From Sclerodactyla briareus (taxonomy: Eukaryota; Echinodermata; Holothuroidea; Dendrochirotida; Sclerodactylidae), in NCBI GenBank assembly GCA_026419785.1, contig JAODTK010003543.1:248001-312000 (forward strand): DNA of 64,000 bases, read 5' to 3'. The stretch's first letter is position 1. Each line of letters opens with the position of its first letter. The position numbers were made by a program, and so were the translations under genes. Shown here piece after piece: positions 35,345-46,984 of the stretch. The notes below the pieces were generated by a model. The model was not told where the DNA came from and ran no database searches. It saw nothing but the letters and a program-made list of their open reading frames with translations.

Positions 35345-35455
35345 AAAACACACAATTCACGACTCAGCTGATAGAGCGTTCATCCACGAGTATGGTGGAC
35401 TCCTAGCTGGGAATATGCAGTGAAGGTGCGCTTGTATACATGTTTTTAGAAGTTA
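35345..35455 (+). mobile_element. tRNA-like repeat, family B, copy 1
   Basis: ACTCAGCTGATAGAGCGTTC resembles a tRNA box A region, and ATCCACGAGTATGGTGGACTCC follows in the place of an anticodon arm. The same order is found at 41598-41700. Box B is not convincing. Probably a decayed tRNA-derived SINE. Confidence 0.45.
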
Positions 35456-35497
35456 CTAAAGATCAGGGGGTGATGCTTGTGACTCGCTTCCGGTTTC

Positions 35498-35590
35498 TAT
35501 ATATCTATCTATCTATTCTATCTATCTCTATCTATTCTATCACTCTATCTATCTAATATCTATCTATTCTATTATCTATCTATCTGCTAT
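35498..35590. repeat. (TCTA)n microsatellite
   Basis: Imperfect TCTA tetranucleotide run with occasional single-base insertions. Confidence 0.9.
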
Positions 35591-37005
35591 ACTCTGCTCA
35601 GGAGTTTATTTCACAACAACACAAATGGATCATGCCACGGTTCTGAAGGTTTTTGGACATTGACTCACGTCACAGCCACTAGCCTCCATGCCACTGCCGC
35701 CAAAAAAAAAACAGGAAATAATTACGCCCTCAGAGTCAATGAAGGGATCAGTGATGTACAAGAAAACACGTGCACTCTTAGCCAATAAATTCTGGAGAGT
35801 AGTAAGATACGTACCATGACGCGTTATATCCGAATAAAGTCCTTCATGACAAGCCGCAACCATAACAAAACGAAAGTAAAAAGCATGAAGTACATCAAGT
35901 GGCTGGGTGAGAGACAGTGTGAGATACATGTTAACGTGGGCTACAGTAGAATGTTATTCCATGAATAAAAGCTCATTTTGCATCCAATTTTCACTTGATT
36001 TTAGAGCAACCACAAAAGCATTGACGCATTGTTGACATTATCTCACATGATATGTTTATTCTTAAGTACATACACCAACCATTCTCGGCATGTAGCAGTA
36101 GGTTAATGGACGCTCATTTGAGCAACACTTTGCGTCAAACATATATCATTTCCAGTTCTGTAGTCCAAGTACAATGGGAGTGGTATATAATTGATGGAGA
36201 CAGTGTGGCACATCTTTCATTAAAATACGCTAGTTCAACTATCAACGCCCATCGATGGCTGAGTGAGTGGGCATGAGCTGTCTGCAATTGCATTGGTTAT
36301 ACAGGAACCGGCGGTTTTGTTTGCCCCCCCCCCTCATTTTTGCACTTCCTATCGAATCAATATTTAGTTGTGAACAGAATCAGCAACACCATCCGACGGA
36401 TTACGTTTCCGGGGAGAGGGTGCGGTCCGAACCGCATTCTCGATATTACCATTTAAGGAAAACCGTTGGCATCTCCATCCCCATTGTCATTGACGTTTAG
36501 TCATGGAATAATTTTAATGTCTTATTCAATAAATTTTCTGCTGCTTGGAGCGTTTTGCTTGACTGCCTCAACTCCTCTTCCTTGTTTCCTACAAACCAAA
36601 CCAGACCACCCACTTCAGATTGAGCTGGGACGATCGGTGCCGAGATTTTGGACGAACCTCGGACTGCACCAGCACTGTTCCTACCACGATACACTACGTC
36701 AGATCTTATTCTTTTCTAGAATGTGGCACACTGCGCTACGGTGGGGGCAGTGCCAATAGAACAAACACATTTCTGAACGTTACATTATGGACCTGGCAAC
36801 TAACGATAGAAGATGGGATGCGAACCCCACGATCCCAAGGTCAACATATTCGATAAGATATGCAACCTCAGATCAGTGCCCTGAAAAACCTACCCTGCAA
36901 TTTACGAATATATTTAGTCATATCATTCGAACAAAACCTCTTCTGCCGTTCAATTGTTTTTATCCCGCCTTTTCAACATTGCTGAAGTCACCGCGTGGTT
37001 CGAAT
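35591..37005. other. No gene recognised
   Basis: Open frames up to about 100 codons, none with a known domain. A repeat-like C-run lies near 36325-36333. Confidence 0.45.
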
Positions 37006-37193
37006 TAGTCTAATGTATAGACGACTGTGTCTTTTAATCGCCTGGCTTACGCGTATTACACCCTCCAGTGTTTTTTTTATATATTTTTTTTTTTATATAT
37101 AGTCTAATGTATAGACGACTGTGTCTTTTAATCGCCTGGCTTACGCGTATTACACCCTCCAGTGTTTTTTTTATATATTTTTTTTTTTATATA
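37006..37193 (+). repeat. Perfect 94-bp tandem duplication
   Basis: 37006-37099 and 37100-37193 are identical by eye, including two T-runs of 8 and 11. Each unit runs from TAGTCTAATGTATAGACGAC to the ATATAT before the next TAG. Very recent, or an assembly artefact. Confidence 0.9.
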
Positions 37194-38335
37194 TGCATCA
37201 CTGGTGTAGCCATGTCGGGGTCACGTCTAGTCCGTAGGTGGAGTATATAGTTAAGCTAGCCTTTTAACGTTCGATGTTTGCTGGATCGCAAGATGATTCA
37301 TCGAGTCTTGAAACAAGCAGGTTTGAAAAGGTGTTAGGTCTAGGTGAGGGGGGGAGGAAGTGAAATTGTAACCTGAAATTTGATGGATATTAGGTACATG
37401 TGAGAAAATTACTAGAACTGTGCCATTATTTTTTATTGAATATGCCTGAAAAACGTGTCAAAATTATACAGGAATTTGAGGGATGACTACACTCCAGAAA
37501 TGTCAGTGTCAGGGCCATATGGTTGTCTGGGTCCCAGTCCGATTGTATAGTAGTACGCTCTTCTGCCAAAACGTAAACACACACAATATACGATAGTTAC
37601 ATACTCAACAATGGCCGGCTTAGGGTTACGAGCAGGATGGGGCTTACTCAATTGTGAGTATTTTTCATTTTTGGTATATCTGTGTCCACTCAGCAACGCA
37701 GAACAACAACACATTTATCAGAGATGAACCCGATGCCCAAACCATGCACCCAATTCTATGTGAATGAGTGGACAGATGGTGATCAGTTACAGTGTTATTG
37801 TTGGATAGCACTTCACACTTCTGTCTAAGCCCTTTGGCTTAGAAGTGTGAAAGTTGAATTTACCAATTGTTTCAGGCGCAGTTCCGTATGGGGTGGTGGA
37901 ATGTACGAGACACGAGGCTTATGTGCAGAGGAATCATTTCACTACCTTGTATTAACTATGTATGGGAACCTAGCAACATAATAGACACATACACACCTAA
38001 ACTTGTAAGTAAATGACACATCTTTCGCGAAGATCATGTTGTTCTCACATCAGGCCGGGGCATTTTTCAAAAACTGTTATTCCGTACACATTAGGTTGCA
38101 GGAAAATCATGTCTATGCCTCGTGACGTGGTGAGATGTAAACACGTCATAGTTTTATGGTCATCCATTACCTGAAAAAAAGCTGGTCAGTGAGATACAGC
38201 AATAATCTCTCGTTCCTGCATCACTGAAGAGTAAAGCAAGGTGGCGTCATCGCGCCGAAGCGTGTATCTATCTTCCCATCTTCACTCATGCATGTTGCTG
38301 CAGCAAGCACTGGGCGAGTTGAATATTGGCCTGAG
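37194..38335. other. No gene recognised; one tight hairpin
   Basis: A hairpin at 37812-37851: TTCACACTTCTGTCTAAGCC against GGCTTAGAAGTGTGAA, an 18-bp stem with a 2-base bulge and a 4-base loop. Otherwise nothing. Confidence 0.5.
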
Positions 38336-38338
38336 GAA

Positions 38339-38600
38339 GGTGTTCGGGAGTAGTGGGTGTCCCTTAATTGCCCTCTGGAAAATTTCCACATATCCAGGTC
38401 GCCTCAGATGCAATTTGGTCAATATAACACATCTGAAAAGCCACTAAGTTCTGAAAATTATTTTGAGAAAGGTGTTTCGGAGGAGTGGGCGTTCCTTCCC
38501 CTCTGGAAATTTCCACATTTCCCGGTCGCCTCAGATGCAATTTGGTACATCTTACCACATCTGAACACCCACTAAGTTCTGAATATTATTTTGTATTTTC
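38339..38600 (+). repeat. Two tandem copies of a unit of about 132 bp
   Basis: Both copies contain CCTCTGGAA, TTTCCACAT, GGTCGCCTCAGATGCAATTTGG and CCACTAAGTTCTGAA. The unit is related to CAGGTGGCCATAGATGCA-type segments in the palindrome arms (22560-22660 and 22795-22870), where it also occurs twice per arm. Confidence 0.75.
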
Positions 38601-39480
38601 ATTTTGTTCAAGGAGGAACCATTCGCTTTTCCAGGTGCGGTTGATGAGTGAGATAGCACACCCACACACTCATACAATTCTTAGAAATAATGTTCACCTG
38701 GTCTTGAGAATTGTTTGCAACCTGCCCACCTAAATGTCAACTATTGAGGAAATGAATTATTTCTGATTTCATCTAATAAAAACATAAAAAAAATTGATGA
38801 AAATTCTCAATGAATTAATAACATGAACGACAATGAATTAGAACGATAACATTATTTGGAAAAACAAATCGTTGGAACAAAAAAACCTAAAAAAAACATA
38901 AAAGGGGTTTGACATCTTCCCCCCAGTTCTGCATTGTCTGTTAACTGCCGCCTTCGCAGCTGTCTCAATTTAGTCTACAACAACACACCCTTGTTGTATT
39001 GTCAGGATGAGTTTACCAAATCATATTAATTTTTCCGTTCCCCAAAGCTGAATCACACGTTTTCCGCATGAACATAAGACAACTAAAATGCTAACGCGTC
39101 TTCAGAAAGAACTTTGCCTGGGGGGCTCGTATATCAGTGATAGGCCGTTTTTGATTGGTTAACTCGGTTTATTTGAGTTTCGTATGCATAACACGTCACT
39201 GATAATACGTCGAAATCCAAATAGTGGCTACCTCACTGGCTCAGTAACACCTGACGTAATTTACGTACTCACTTTGGTTTATGGGAGGGGGGGGGGGGAT
39301 GGCTTGCAAACATTTCATGGGGAATTCGACGCATTGGTCATCCTCGTAATTGTCACCGTGCCTCTGGTTGTGACTGAAGTTTTAACCTGAGAAGTCGACA
39401 TATTCAGCCCCCTAGTAATTCTGTGCGAGATGAGGGTGAAACATACCCATCCCAATCCAACCTTTTGACTAATGCCCCTG
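38601..39480. other. No gene recognised
   Basis: AT-rich, short frames. Poly-G at 39286-39298. Confidence 0.5.
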
Positions 39481-39483
39481 TGC

Positions 39484-40432
39484 AGGTAAGTACCCAGACC
39501 TGCAGAATGGGTACCCAGACCATAACAGACTGGGTACCAGACCTGCAGGCTGGGTACCAATACCGGCAGACTGGGTACCAATACCGCAGACTGGGTACCA
39601 GACCTGCAGGCTGGGTACCAATACCGGCAGACTGGGTACCAATACCGCAGACTGAGTACCTAGACCTGCAGACTGGGTACCAATACCGGCAGACTGGGTA
39701 CCCAGACCTGCAGACTGGGTACCAATACCAGCAGACTGGGTCCCAGACATGCAGACCGGGTACCAATACCGGCAGACTGGGTATCCAGACCTGCAGGCTG
39801 GGTACCAATACCGACAGACTGGGTACCCAGACCTGCAGACTGAGTACTTAGACCTGCAGACTGGGTACCCATACCTGCAGACTGGGTACCAATACCGGCA
39901 GACTGAGTACCTAGACCTGCAGACTGGGTACCAATACCGGCAGACTGGGTACCCATACCTGCAGACTGGGTACCAATACCGGCAGACTGGGTACCAGACC
40001 TGCAGACTGGGTACCAATACCAGCAGACTGGGTCCCAGACATGCAGACCGGGTACCAATACCGGCAGACTGGGTATCCAGACTGCAGGCTGGGTACCAAT
40101 ACCGGCAGACTGGGTACCCAGACCTGCAGACTGAGTACTTAGACCTGCAGACTGGGTACCCATACCTGCAGGCCTGGGTACCAATACCGGCAGACTGGGG
40201 ACCGAGACCTGCAGATTGGGTACCAATACCGGCAGACTGGGTACCCAGACCTGCAGACCGGGTACCAATACCGGCATACTGGGTATCCAGACCTGCAGAC
40301 TGGGTACCATACCGCAGACTGGGTACCCAGACCTGCAGACTGAGTACCTAGACCTGCAGATTGGGTACCAATACCGGCAGACTGGGTACCCAGACCTGCA
40401 GAGTGGGTTCCAAGACCTGCAGACTGGGTAAA
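39484..40432 (+). repeat. KpnI-rich 21-bp minisatellite with higher-order units
   Basis: About 45 units of 20-22 bp. Two main types alternate: CAGACTGGGTACCAATACCGG and CAGACTGGGTACCCAGACCTG. Most units hold GGTACC. A block starting near 39719 (AATACCAGCAGACTGGGTCCC) recurs near 40012, giving a higher-order period of about 293 bp. Because the unit is near 21 bp and stop-poor, long false reading frames appear on both strands. Confidence 0.95.
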
Positions 40433-40831
40433 CAGATATCCAATGGGTATTTTTACCGGACAGTTTTCAGAGTGGAAGAGCGCAACCACTGGGGGCGAGA
40501 ATGAAGGGTCGTGAGGGATCTCCCCCGGAAAAAAAAAAACTTTTGAGAGCCTCCTTGCTGCTCAATGCTGTGCGGCCTCGCTGTACAATGTACTGCTGTA
40601 AAACAAGTACATATCAATAGCGACCTCCCTGTACAACATGTGCAATGAAGAAAGTTACTTGGCTATTGTGTCCATGCTGTTCAAAGCTCAGAGTGAACAA
40701 GTTACTTCAGCTGGCAGCCCTTGGTTAACAAAAACATGCTCCTCACAATTAACTTCTATGGATTATTCAGTTCCATAATTTTGATTAAAAGAGCAATCAC
40801 GAATCAAGAATACGTTGTTGTTAACTGAAAC
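40433..40831. other. No gene recognised
   Basis: Unremarkable spacer between the minisatellite and the hAT-like element. A short poly-A at 40530-40539. Confidence 0.5.
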
Positions 40832-41253
40832 CAGGGGCGTAATATGGGGTGTGTGGGGGCGGGTGACACCACCCCCCCCCCTGAGATATTGAAAAGTCGG
40901 TCCCGTAGCGGCAAAAAGTAGGTTTCTGATGCGGCCGATTTTTAAGGAACCTTGAAATAGACCCCGGAGACGGATGTTCGTGAACGAAGAATTCCATAAA
41001 AACTGTAACAAATGGACCGTTGTACGGAAGCCACCTACGGAAAGATTGGCCACCAACCCCCCCCCCCCCCCCCACCCCCCCCCCCCCCCCCCCCTCCCCA
41101 CCCTCCCCCACCCTCGTCGTGAACGTCACCACGGTCGCCCGAATAGAACCTGGGAAAATTACGAATTAGTCAATCAAAAAAGTCGGGCTCGACATAACTC
41201 TTGTCATTCCAAAAGTCCACAACCCCTTGGAAAATTGTGTATTTACGCCCCTG
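40832..41253. mobile_element. Non-autonomous hAT-like element with 8-bp TSD
   Basis: The left end is CAGGGGCGTAATATGG. The right end is TATTTACGCCCCTG, whose complement starts CAGGGGCGTAAATA. The element is flanked by a perfect direct repeat ACTGAAAC (40824-40831 and 41254-41261). hAT elements are known for 8-bp target duplications and ends beginning CAG. It is 422 bp long with no transposase frame, and has C-runs at 40871-40881 and 41056-41094. It was probably mobilised in trans by a hAT transposase. Confidence 0.85.
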
Positions 41254-41261
41254 ACTGAAAC

Positions 41262-41590
41262 AATATGTTTATTCTGACATTGCCCTGATAATCCGACAAA
41301 TTATGACCAATGTAATGAAGCGCTCATTCGTGGCAAACGAGAATTTATATGGACGGAAATCGTTTTGTTTGCATAAGAGTTCATATGAACTTCGACTGCT
41401 TCCTCGTTATACGATGCTGCATTATACCTTACATTTCATTGAACTGATCATTTCTATAAATCAAGTCATTCGATAGTCTCGATTGACATAGCAACCACCA
41501 GACCACAGGACCTTATATAGTGTAGGCATTATCGATTATCCCACACAGTGTACCTCCCTGTCATTTTCATAATCATCCTACAAGCAGTAA
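41262..41590. other. No gene recognised
   Basis: AT-rich spacer without features. Confidence 0.5.
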
Positions 41591-41597
41591 TAATTAA

Positions 41598-41705
41598 CGC
41601 TCAGTTGGTGAAGCGTTCATCCATGTGCCATGATTCTCCTCTTGGGAACAAATGAGTTCACGCGTAGCAGTCGCGAGTAATTGAAAAAGTTACAGAAGTG
41701 TGAAT
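41598..41705 (+). mobile_element. tRNA-like repeat, family B, copy 2
   Basis: GCTCAGTTGGTGAAGCGTTC (box A-like) and ATCCATG are followed by a ...TCTCCTCTTGGGAA segment, matching the order at 35345-35455. Downstream ATTGAAAAAGTTAC resembles the AGAAGTTAC after the other copy. Confidence 0.45.
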
Positions 41706-41779
41706 CAAAATGAGACAAGAGGGCAATTCCCAGAGTTGCAGAATCTCATCGGTGGAACTATTCAGTTCTACCTGCTACT

Positions 41780-42170
41780 ATTATGCGATTTGCAATGACA
41801 GAATTTATCAGAATATGTCTGAAAACAGCAGTTTCCCCAAAAATATCCATTCTCCAAAATTTGAGAAAACAACAGTCTTTCCGATCTTTAAATTTACTGA
41901 AAAAAGGACATGTTTTGGAAAATCTCCAAATTTTCCCCCTAAAATCCACATTTTTGGTAATTTCGGCAGATTACATGAGAAAATTTGTCATTTGTGCCTT
42001 TTTACATTGCTACAAAATTTACGAAATTTGAAATCATTTAGCGATTGGAATCAGTGAATATTTTGAAAAATAGTGAAAATTATGTAAAAATGAAAAATTG
42101 CCCCAAAATGTGTTTTTTATCCCTAAATTTCACAATTTTGATAGTTTTCGCCTAAAATTGAGAGAAAATA
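41780..42170 (+). repeat. AT-rich dispersed repeat
   Basis: The stretch TTACGAAATTTGAAATCATT, then AATAGTGAAAA and CCTAAATTTCACAATTTT, is matched in reverse complement at 47260-47480. Two copies in opposite orientation imply a dispersed repeat. The short frames inside are by-products of AT-rich DNA. Confidence 0.5.
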
Positions 42171-42269
42171 TGTGTTTCATGACTATTCAGACGTGTGCAA
42201 AATTTCACTTTGTTCAGCCAAATCAGAGATATATGTGAAAAACCATAACTATTTTGACGGACTCGCAAA

Positions 42270-42322
42270 CGCACACACACACACACACACACACACCCAC
42301 ACACAAACAAACAAACACACAA
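42270..42322. repeat. (AC)n microsatellite
   Basis: CA dinucleotide run with AAAC and AAAT variants at its right end. Confidence 0.9.
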
Positions 42323-44800
42323 ACGGACACTTTCGCAAGTGCACTTCATTGCGGGATCACCCGGCACCCATGGGTACCCCACCAACGGGTACCCCTCAGT
42401 GAAGTGTGTCCTAACCACCACCATGGTTACCGGAGCAACCGTTTTATGGACAAACTAGCAAGAGTAAATATAGGTGAAATTGCAACTGACTACAATATCT
42501 CATCCGGCCCTTCTCCGGGAGCCATATGTAGCGAACGACTCAGGCGCGAATACAGGTACCTGTCGTAGACCAACTTTCAGCTTTCTTTTTTTTTGTGATT
42601 GAGTAATAAATCCCAAATAGGTACTTTACAGGAAATCTCATAGGCATGACGTAAATGTCAGAGTTGATGCTGTGATTCAACGTGAAATGTATAGAGAAAT
42701 TATACAGATATGATTTTTTTTTCAGTTCGTCGTCTAAACGTTTCGCTGACGTACTTGAGGTGGTACCTTCATCTGTCACGTGATCAGTCGAGTCACATTC
42801 AGACATTAGAGGTAATGATTTGTGAACATGATCTGAGCCTGATTCTGATTGGGCCAAAACTAAATTTGCGAAATGGTCAGACACACAAAACAAGACAACC
42901 TTTTCAAGACCGTTCTCTAGGAGACCATCGAACGAGGATGAGGTCACCGAAACAGGTTCGACAACGGAAGGATTGTACAGGCCTGACCACGCCAGATATG
43001 CGGTACTATCCACCTTCTAAGAGGCCAGCATGGGGAAGTCAGCTTTAAACTCTCGGTGTACATGTCGGTTGTATCAGCTGACACTTTTGAAATGTCACAC
43101 ATTCTCATGACACACATTACTCATGGCTCATGCATTCCATTCACAAAATATCGGAATCGATCAGCATCTGATCAGTAAGTTTTAGGACAGATATCATGGA
43201 CTCCTAAATCAAATGAAAAATCCGGTTATCCGTGGTCGGATTTAGCTTTCTTCCAAATCACTGTCGTCTGACCTGCACCGACTCCACGTGACGAATGTCT
43301 GGCCCTGGTCATGTATGTGTACACTTCCTCACCAATTTCTTAGGACAGTTATTTATACTGATTGAGTCGAGACGAGGGCTTGAACGAAGGGAGGCGGGCT
43401 AGGGGGGATGCAATTAGAGGGAGGAGAGGGGAGGAGGAAACTGTGAAATACAAAATCGCAAGCGGAAAAGAATGCTGAACCAGCAATTTTTTGCCTGGGA
43501 AGCTCAGAACAATATATTGTAGGATATCTAATTACTAAGACTCGTAGATATACCCTACTCTACGAAAAGCCGTAACAGTTTTTATTTTTTCTCAATTCAT
43601 AAATTGCTGCCTTCAGGAACCTTCATGCCATACCGGTAGATTCAGATGAACTGACGGTTTAAAGTCAATGTTCCCTGCACGCGCTCTCGCTGTTTATAGA
43701 TTGCGACCTGTCAACCCAATTTGTGAAGTAATATCATCCATTCGTGCAAGTCTGTAGCTCTCATGCGTTGAGCCAATACATCGTTTAGTGCCCTGACCTT
43801 GCTACCAAGGTAGTTTTTTCGTGATCGGATGGGGATCTGTCACAATATGAGGGCGAGATAATACGTTACATACAGCTCTGTCAAAACGATTAGGTAGTAT
43901 ATATAGGTACATTATGGACGCACACACCAGTGGAATCTAATATACCTAATATATGCCTGGTACGAGTGTAAAGCTCATAATTACAGCCTACCTTATACAG
44001 TTATATTATTTTGTTAACCGTATGTTCCATTTCCCCGTCAGTTTCACGTCCCAGACAGACGTTGCATACATACAGACAGATAATCAGTAACGATAGTCTA
44101 TTGTAGTTGATTTGCTGAGTCCTTCAATCTATTTTTACATATGTGACGTGTAAATATGTTAATAATGACCAAGTTCCATTAGTAGAATAGATGGGAGCAT
44201 CACACAACTATTTCTACATTGACATCAGGAACTCGGTGGAAGAGCTAAAAAATATTTTTATTTTCAGAAAGCGATTTCCATTCGGGAGCGTGGAATCGTT
44301 GATCAATTTCCATCTTTCCATACGTAATTCTATTGCGCCTGACGAACCTAAGTACATACGCAGTAGTAGGCGTAGATTACGTCATGGTGGATATATGTTT
44401 CTTTGGATTCCTTCTAAAAACGTCGACGGAAACACTGGATGACACGAGCAGGTAGGGCATCGCATATCTTTGGGCTCATTACTGCGCAAAATCTGTCGAC
44501 GAGAGGTGCGCTCCCTGGCAAGCAACATGTATTAACTTCGGCCGGGAACACGGGAACACACCTCTGTAATTCTATACTTCCACAAACATTGATATGAAGT
44601 TGCTTTGGGTTTTTCCGTAAATAATAAGCGCAGGTCCAGTAGATAGGTACCTACTGATGTTTAAGATACAACAACACTGGTGGTCCTGGTGTGTCAATAG
44701 CCTCCTATAACTTCTATAATACGGCTCAGTTTGTCCTAGTCGTCTTAAGCATACAGCAGGGAATACAGTGGAAACGGTCAATTACCCCAGCAAATGGAGG
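42323..44800. other. No gene recognised; one two-strand open region
   Basis: At 42540-43048 both strands are open: 157 codons on minus (42540-43013) and about 107 codons on plus after TATGATTTTTTTTCAG, a good 3' splice-site look-alike ending at 42725. The minus reading is rich in S, D and E and includes EGTTSSTSAKRLDDELKKK. Neither shows a domain I know. The rest of the stretch is featureless. Confidence 0.35.
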
Positions 44801-44809
44801 CACGTGAGG

Positions 44810-45803
44810 GAAGACTGGTCATTCAGACCCCCTCCCCACCTCCGCAAGACACAGGGGGTGCGTGAAAATAGTTCACTACTCCAGCATACCAGGGATGCGT
44901 GAAGAATGTCTATTACCCCATCACAACAATGAGTGCGTGAAGAATGAAATGGATGGTCAATTTCCGCAGCACCTGAGCAGCACAGGGGATGCGTGAAGGA
45001 TGGGATGAACCGTCTATTACCCCAACACTCAGAGAGTGTTTGGAGAATGGGATGAACGGTCCATACCCAAACAAACAGAAGATGCGTGAAAAAATGGAAT
45101 GGAGGGTCTATTACCCAAGACTCAGATAGGTGGATGTGCGATGGGATGAACTGTTCCATTACCCACACAAACATAAAATGGAGGGTCCATTACCCCAGCA
45201 CTCAGAGAGTGTTTGGAGAATGGGATGAACGGTCCATTACCCAAACAAACAGAAGATGCGTGAAAAAATGGAATGGAGGGTCGAGTACCCCAGCACTCAG
45301 AGAGTGTTTGGAGAATGGGATGAACGGTCCATTACCCAAACAAACAGAAGATGCGTGAAAAAATGGAATGGAGGGTCGAGTACCCCAGCACTCAGAGAGT
45401 GTTTGGAGAATGGGATGAACGGTCCATTACCCAAACAAACAGAAGATGGAGGGTCCATTACCCCAGCACTCAGAGAGTGTTTGGAGAATGGGATGAACGG
45501 TCCATTACCCAAACAAACAGAAGATGGAGGGTCCATTACCCCAGCACTCAGAGAGTGTTTGGAGAATGGGATGAACGGTCCATTACCCAAACAAACAGAA
45601 GATGGAGGGTCCATTACCCCAGCACTCAGAGAGTGATTGGAGAATGGGATGAACGGTCCATTACCCAAACAAACAGAAGATGGAGGGTCCATTACCCCAG
45701 CACTCAGAGAGTGATTGGAGAATGGGATGAACGGTCCATTACCCAAACAAACAGAAGATGGAGGGTCCATTACCCCAGCACTCAGAGAGTGTTTGGAGAA
45801 TAG
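44810..45803 (+). repeat. 95/78-bp tandem array
   Basis: The right half holds about five 78-bp units, each GGAGGGTCCATTACCCCAGC, ACTCAGAGAGTG, GGAGAATGGGATGAACGG, and TCCATTACCC with AAACAAACAGAAGAT. To the left the unit is 95 bp because it also carries GCGTGAAAAAATGGAAT (period 95 between 45255 and 45350). Further left (44810-45060) copies are increasingly decayed. 78 is a multiple of 3, so the array reads as an open frame on several frames without being a gene. Confidence 0.95.
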
Positions 45804-46680
45804 TTCAAACGCTGTTGTGGCAAACCCTTTGGAAAGGCAAATCAGAAGCAACTGTTTTTTTCCATTAATCTCACCTAATTCGAGTTTCCAACAGAATTAT
45901 AAAGGAAAATCGTCAGTTAATTCCAAACCCATAAGCGGCTCAAGAGACCACGAGACTTTGATGCCGCGCGACAAGTTTAATGGACAATTTGTTCCGGTCT
46001 GATAAGTCATTCTCTAGGGATAGCATGTAATTCATGCACACTGTCAGGAAGCAGAGACGTCGTACAGAGGGGATTGTACTGAAAAACAGTTTCATAATAG
46101 TTCCATGTTATATTTCGTTTCTATGGAATCGACCACGGATTATACCCAAGGGAGAATAGTTCATGTTGTCATCATGTTGTAATATAATGTCAATAGGGGG
46201 GTACACCTATTGTTAAACTATGCGACATTCCTTTTGCCACCGGTGGCTGCGGCTTGGGGAGGAGAATTCCAATATTATTTTCGGAGTGACCTAATCGTTT
46301 GTCGATATGGTATCATCTATGCTCGATTGCCTATTAGCTTCCGTGAGGTCGTCACGAATGAAATTAGATTCAGGTCCGGGACAAGCACAAAGGTCCACTT
46401 TCGGCTTCCTCTCCCGTTATTAGTGCTATTTCAATCAGAAGCTACCTTCGAGACCTGAAAATGGCCACTAGAATTCAAGCAGCCACAAATAATGGTTATA
46501 AAACGTCACCAGAGTTCAAGTTGAGGTCAAAGGTCACACAGATGCCGATCAACGAGTGGATCACAATGGCGCACTTCCCAACCACGCGGCAAACATTTTT
46601 GTTTATGATGATATGGCCAACGCAAAACTATTCTTACCACTCCAATCATTCCTTGATGAGATGACACGGCTCGGACTCAG
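45804..46680. other. No gene recognised
   Basis: An open frame of 82 codons at 46210-46458 has no known domain. No repeat seen. Confidence 0.45.
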
Positions 46681-46682
46681 AT

Positions 46683-46980
46683 CGGATTAGCTCAGTCGAG
46701 AGCTTAGGACCTGTGCTCGACATGTTCCGAGATCGAAACACGGCGGTGGTTTTCCGGTGCGGTCCTCGGGCAGGGCGCTTTATCTCCGTTGCTTCGTCCT
46801 ATCCAGGCGTTATTGGGAACCTCTGAAGAGTTACTTGTAATCATAAGTGCGGTGAACAAGTTACTATTGAGTCAGGGGATAATGGTCTTTGACGCTTTGA
46901 CACCCGTATATTACGGTAATAAAGCGCCAATAAGAATGTTACACTATTACTATCATATTATTATTATTCATGTTGGAATA
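46683..46980 (+). mobile_element. tRNA-derived SINE, family C
   Basis: GATTAGCTCAGTCGAGAGC at 46685-46703 is a strong box A. GAGATCGAAACACGG near 46730 stands in for box B but is decayed. The body GGTCCTCGGGCAGGGCGC, with TTTATCTCCGTTGCTTCGTCC after it, is a segment I recognise as common in SINEs of marine deuterostomes. The tail is TATTATTATTATT near 46957-46970. Confidence 0.7.
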
Positions 46981-46984
46981 TACT

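Noticed and set aside
39660-40310. Long open frame on minus rich in VCRYWYPVCRS repeats
   Set aside because: It is the 21-bp minisatellite read in frame. Both strands and several frames are open for the same reason, with no start context or domain.
39484-40432. CRISPR-like regularly spaced repeats
   Set aside because: Units are contiguous 21-bp repeats with no unique spacers, in eukaryotic-type DNA.
45297-45851. 184-codon open frame on minus and similar ones on plus
   Set aside because: The 78-bp unit has no stop in several frames, so open length only reflects copy number.
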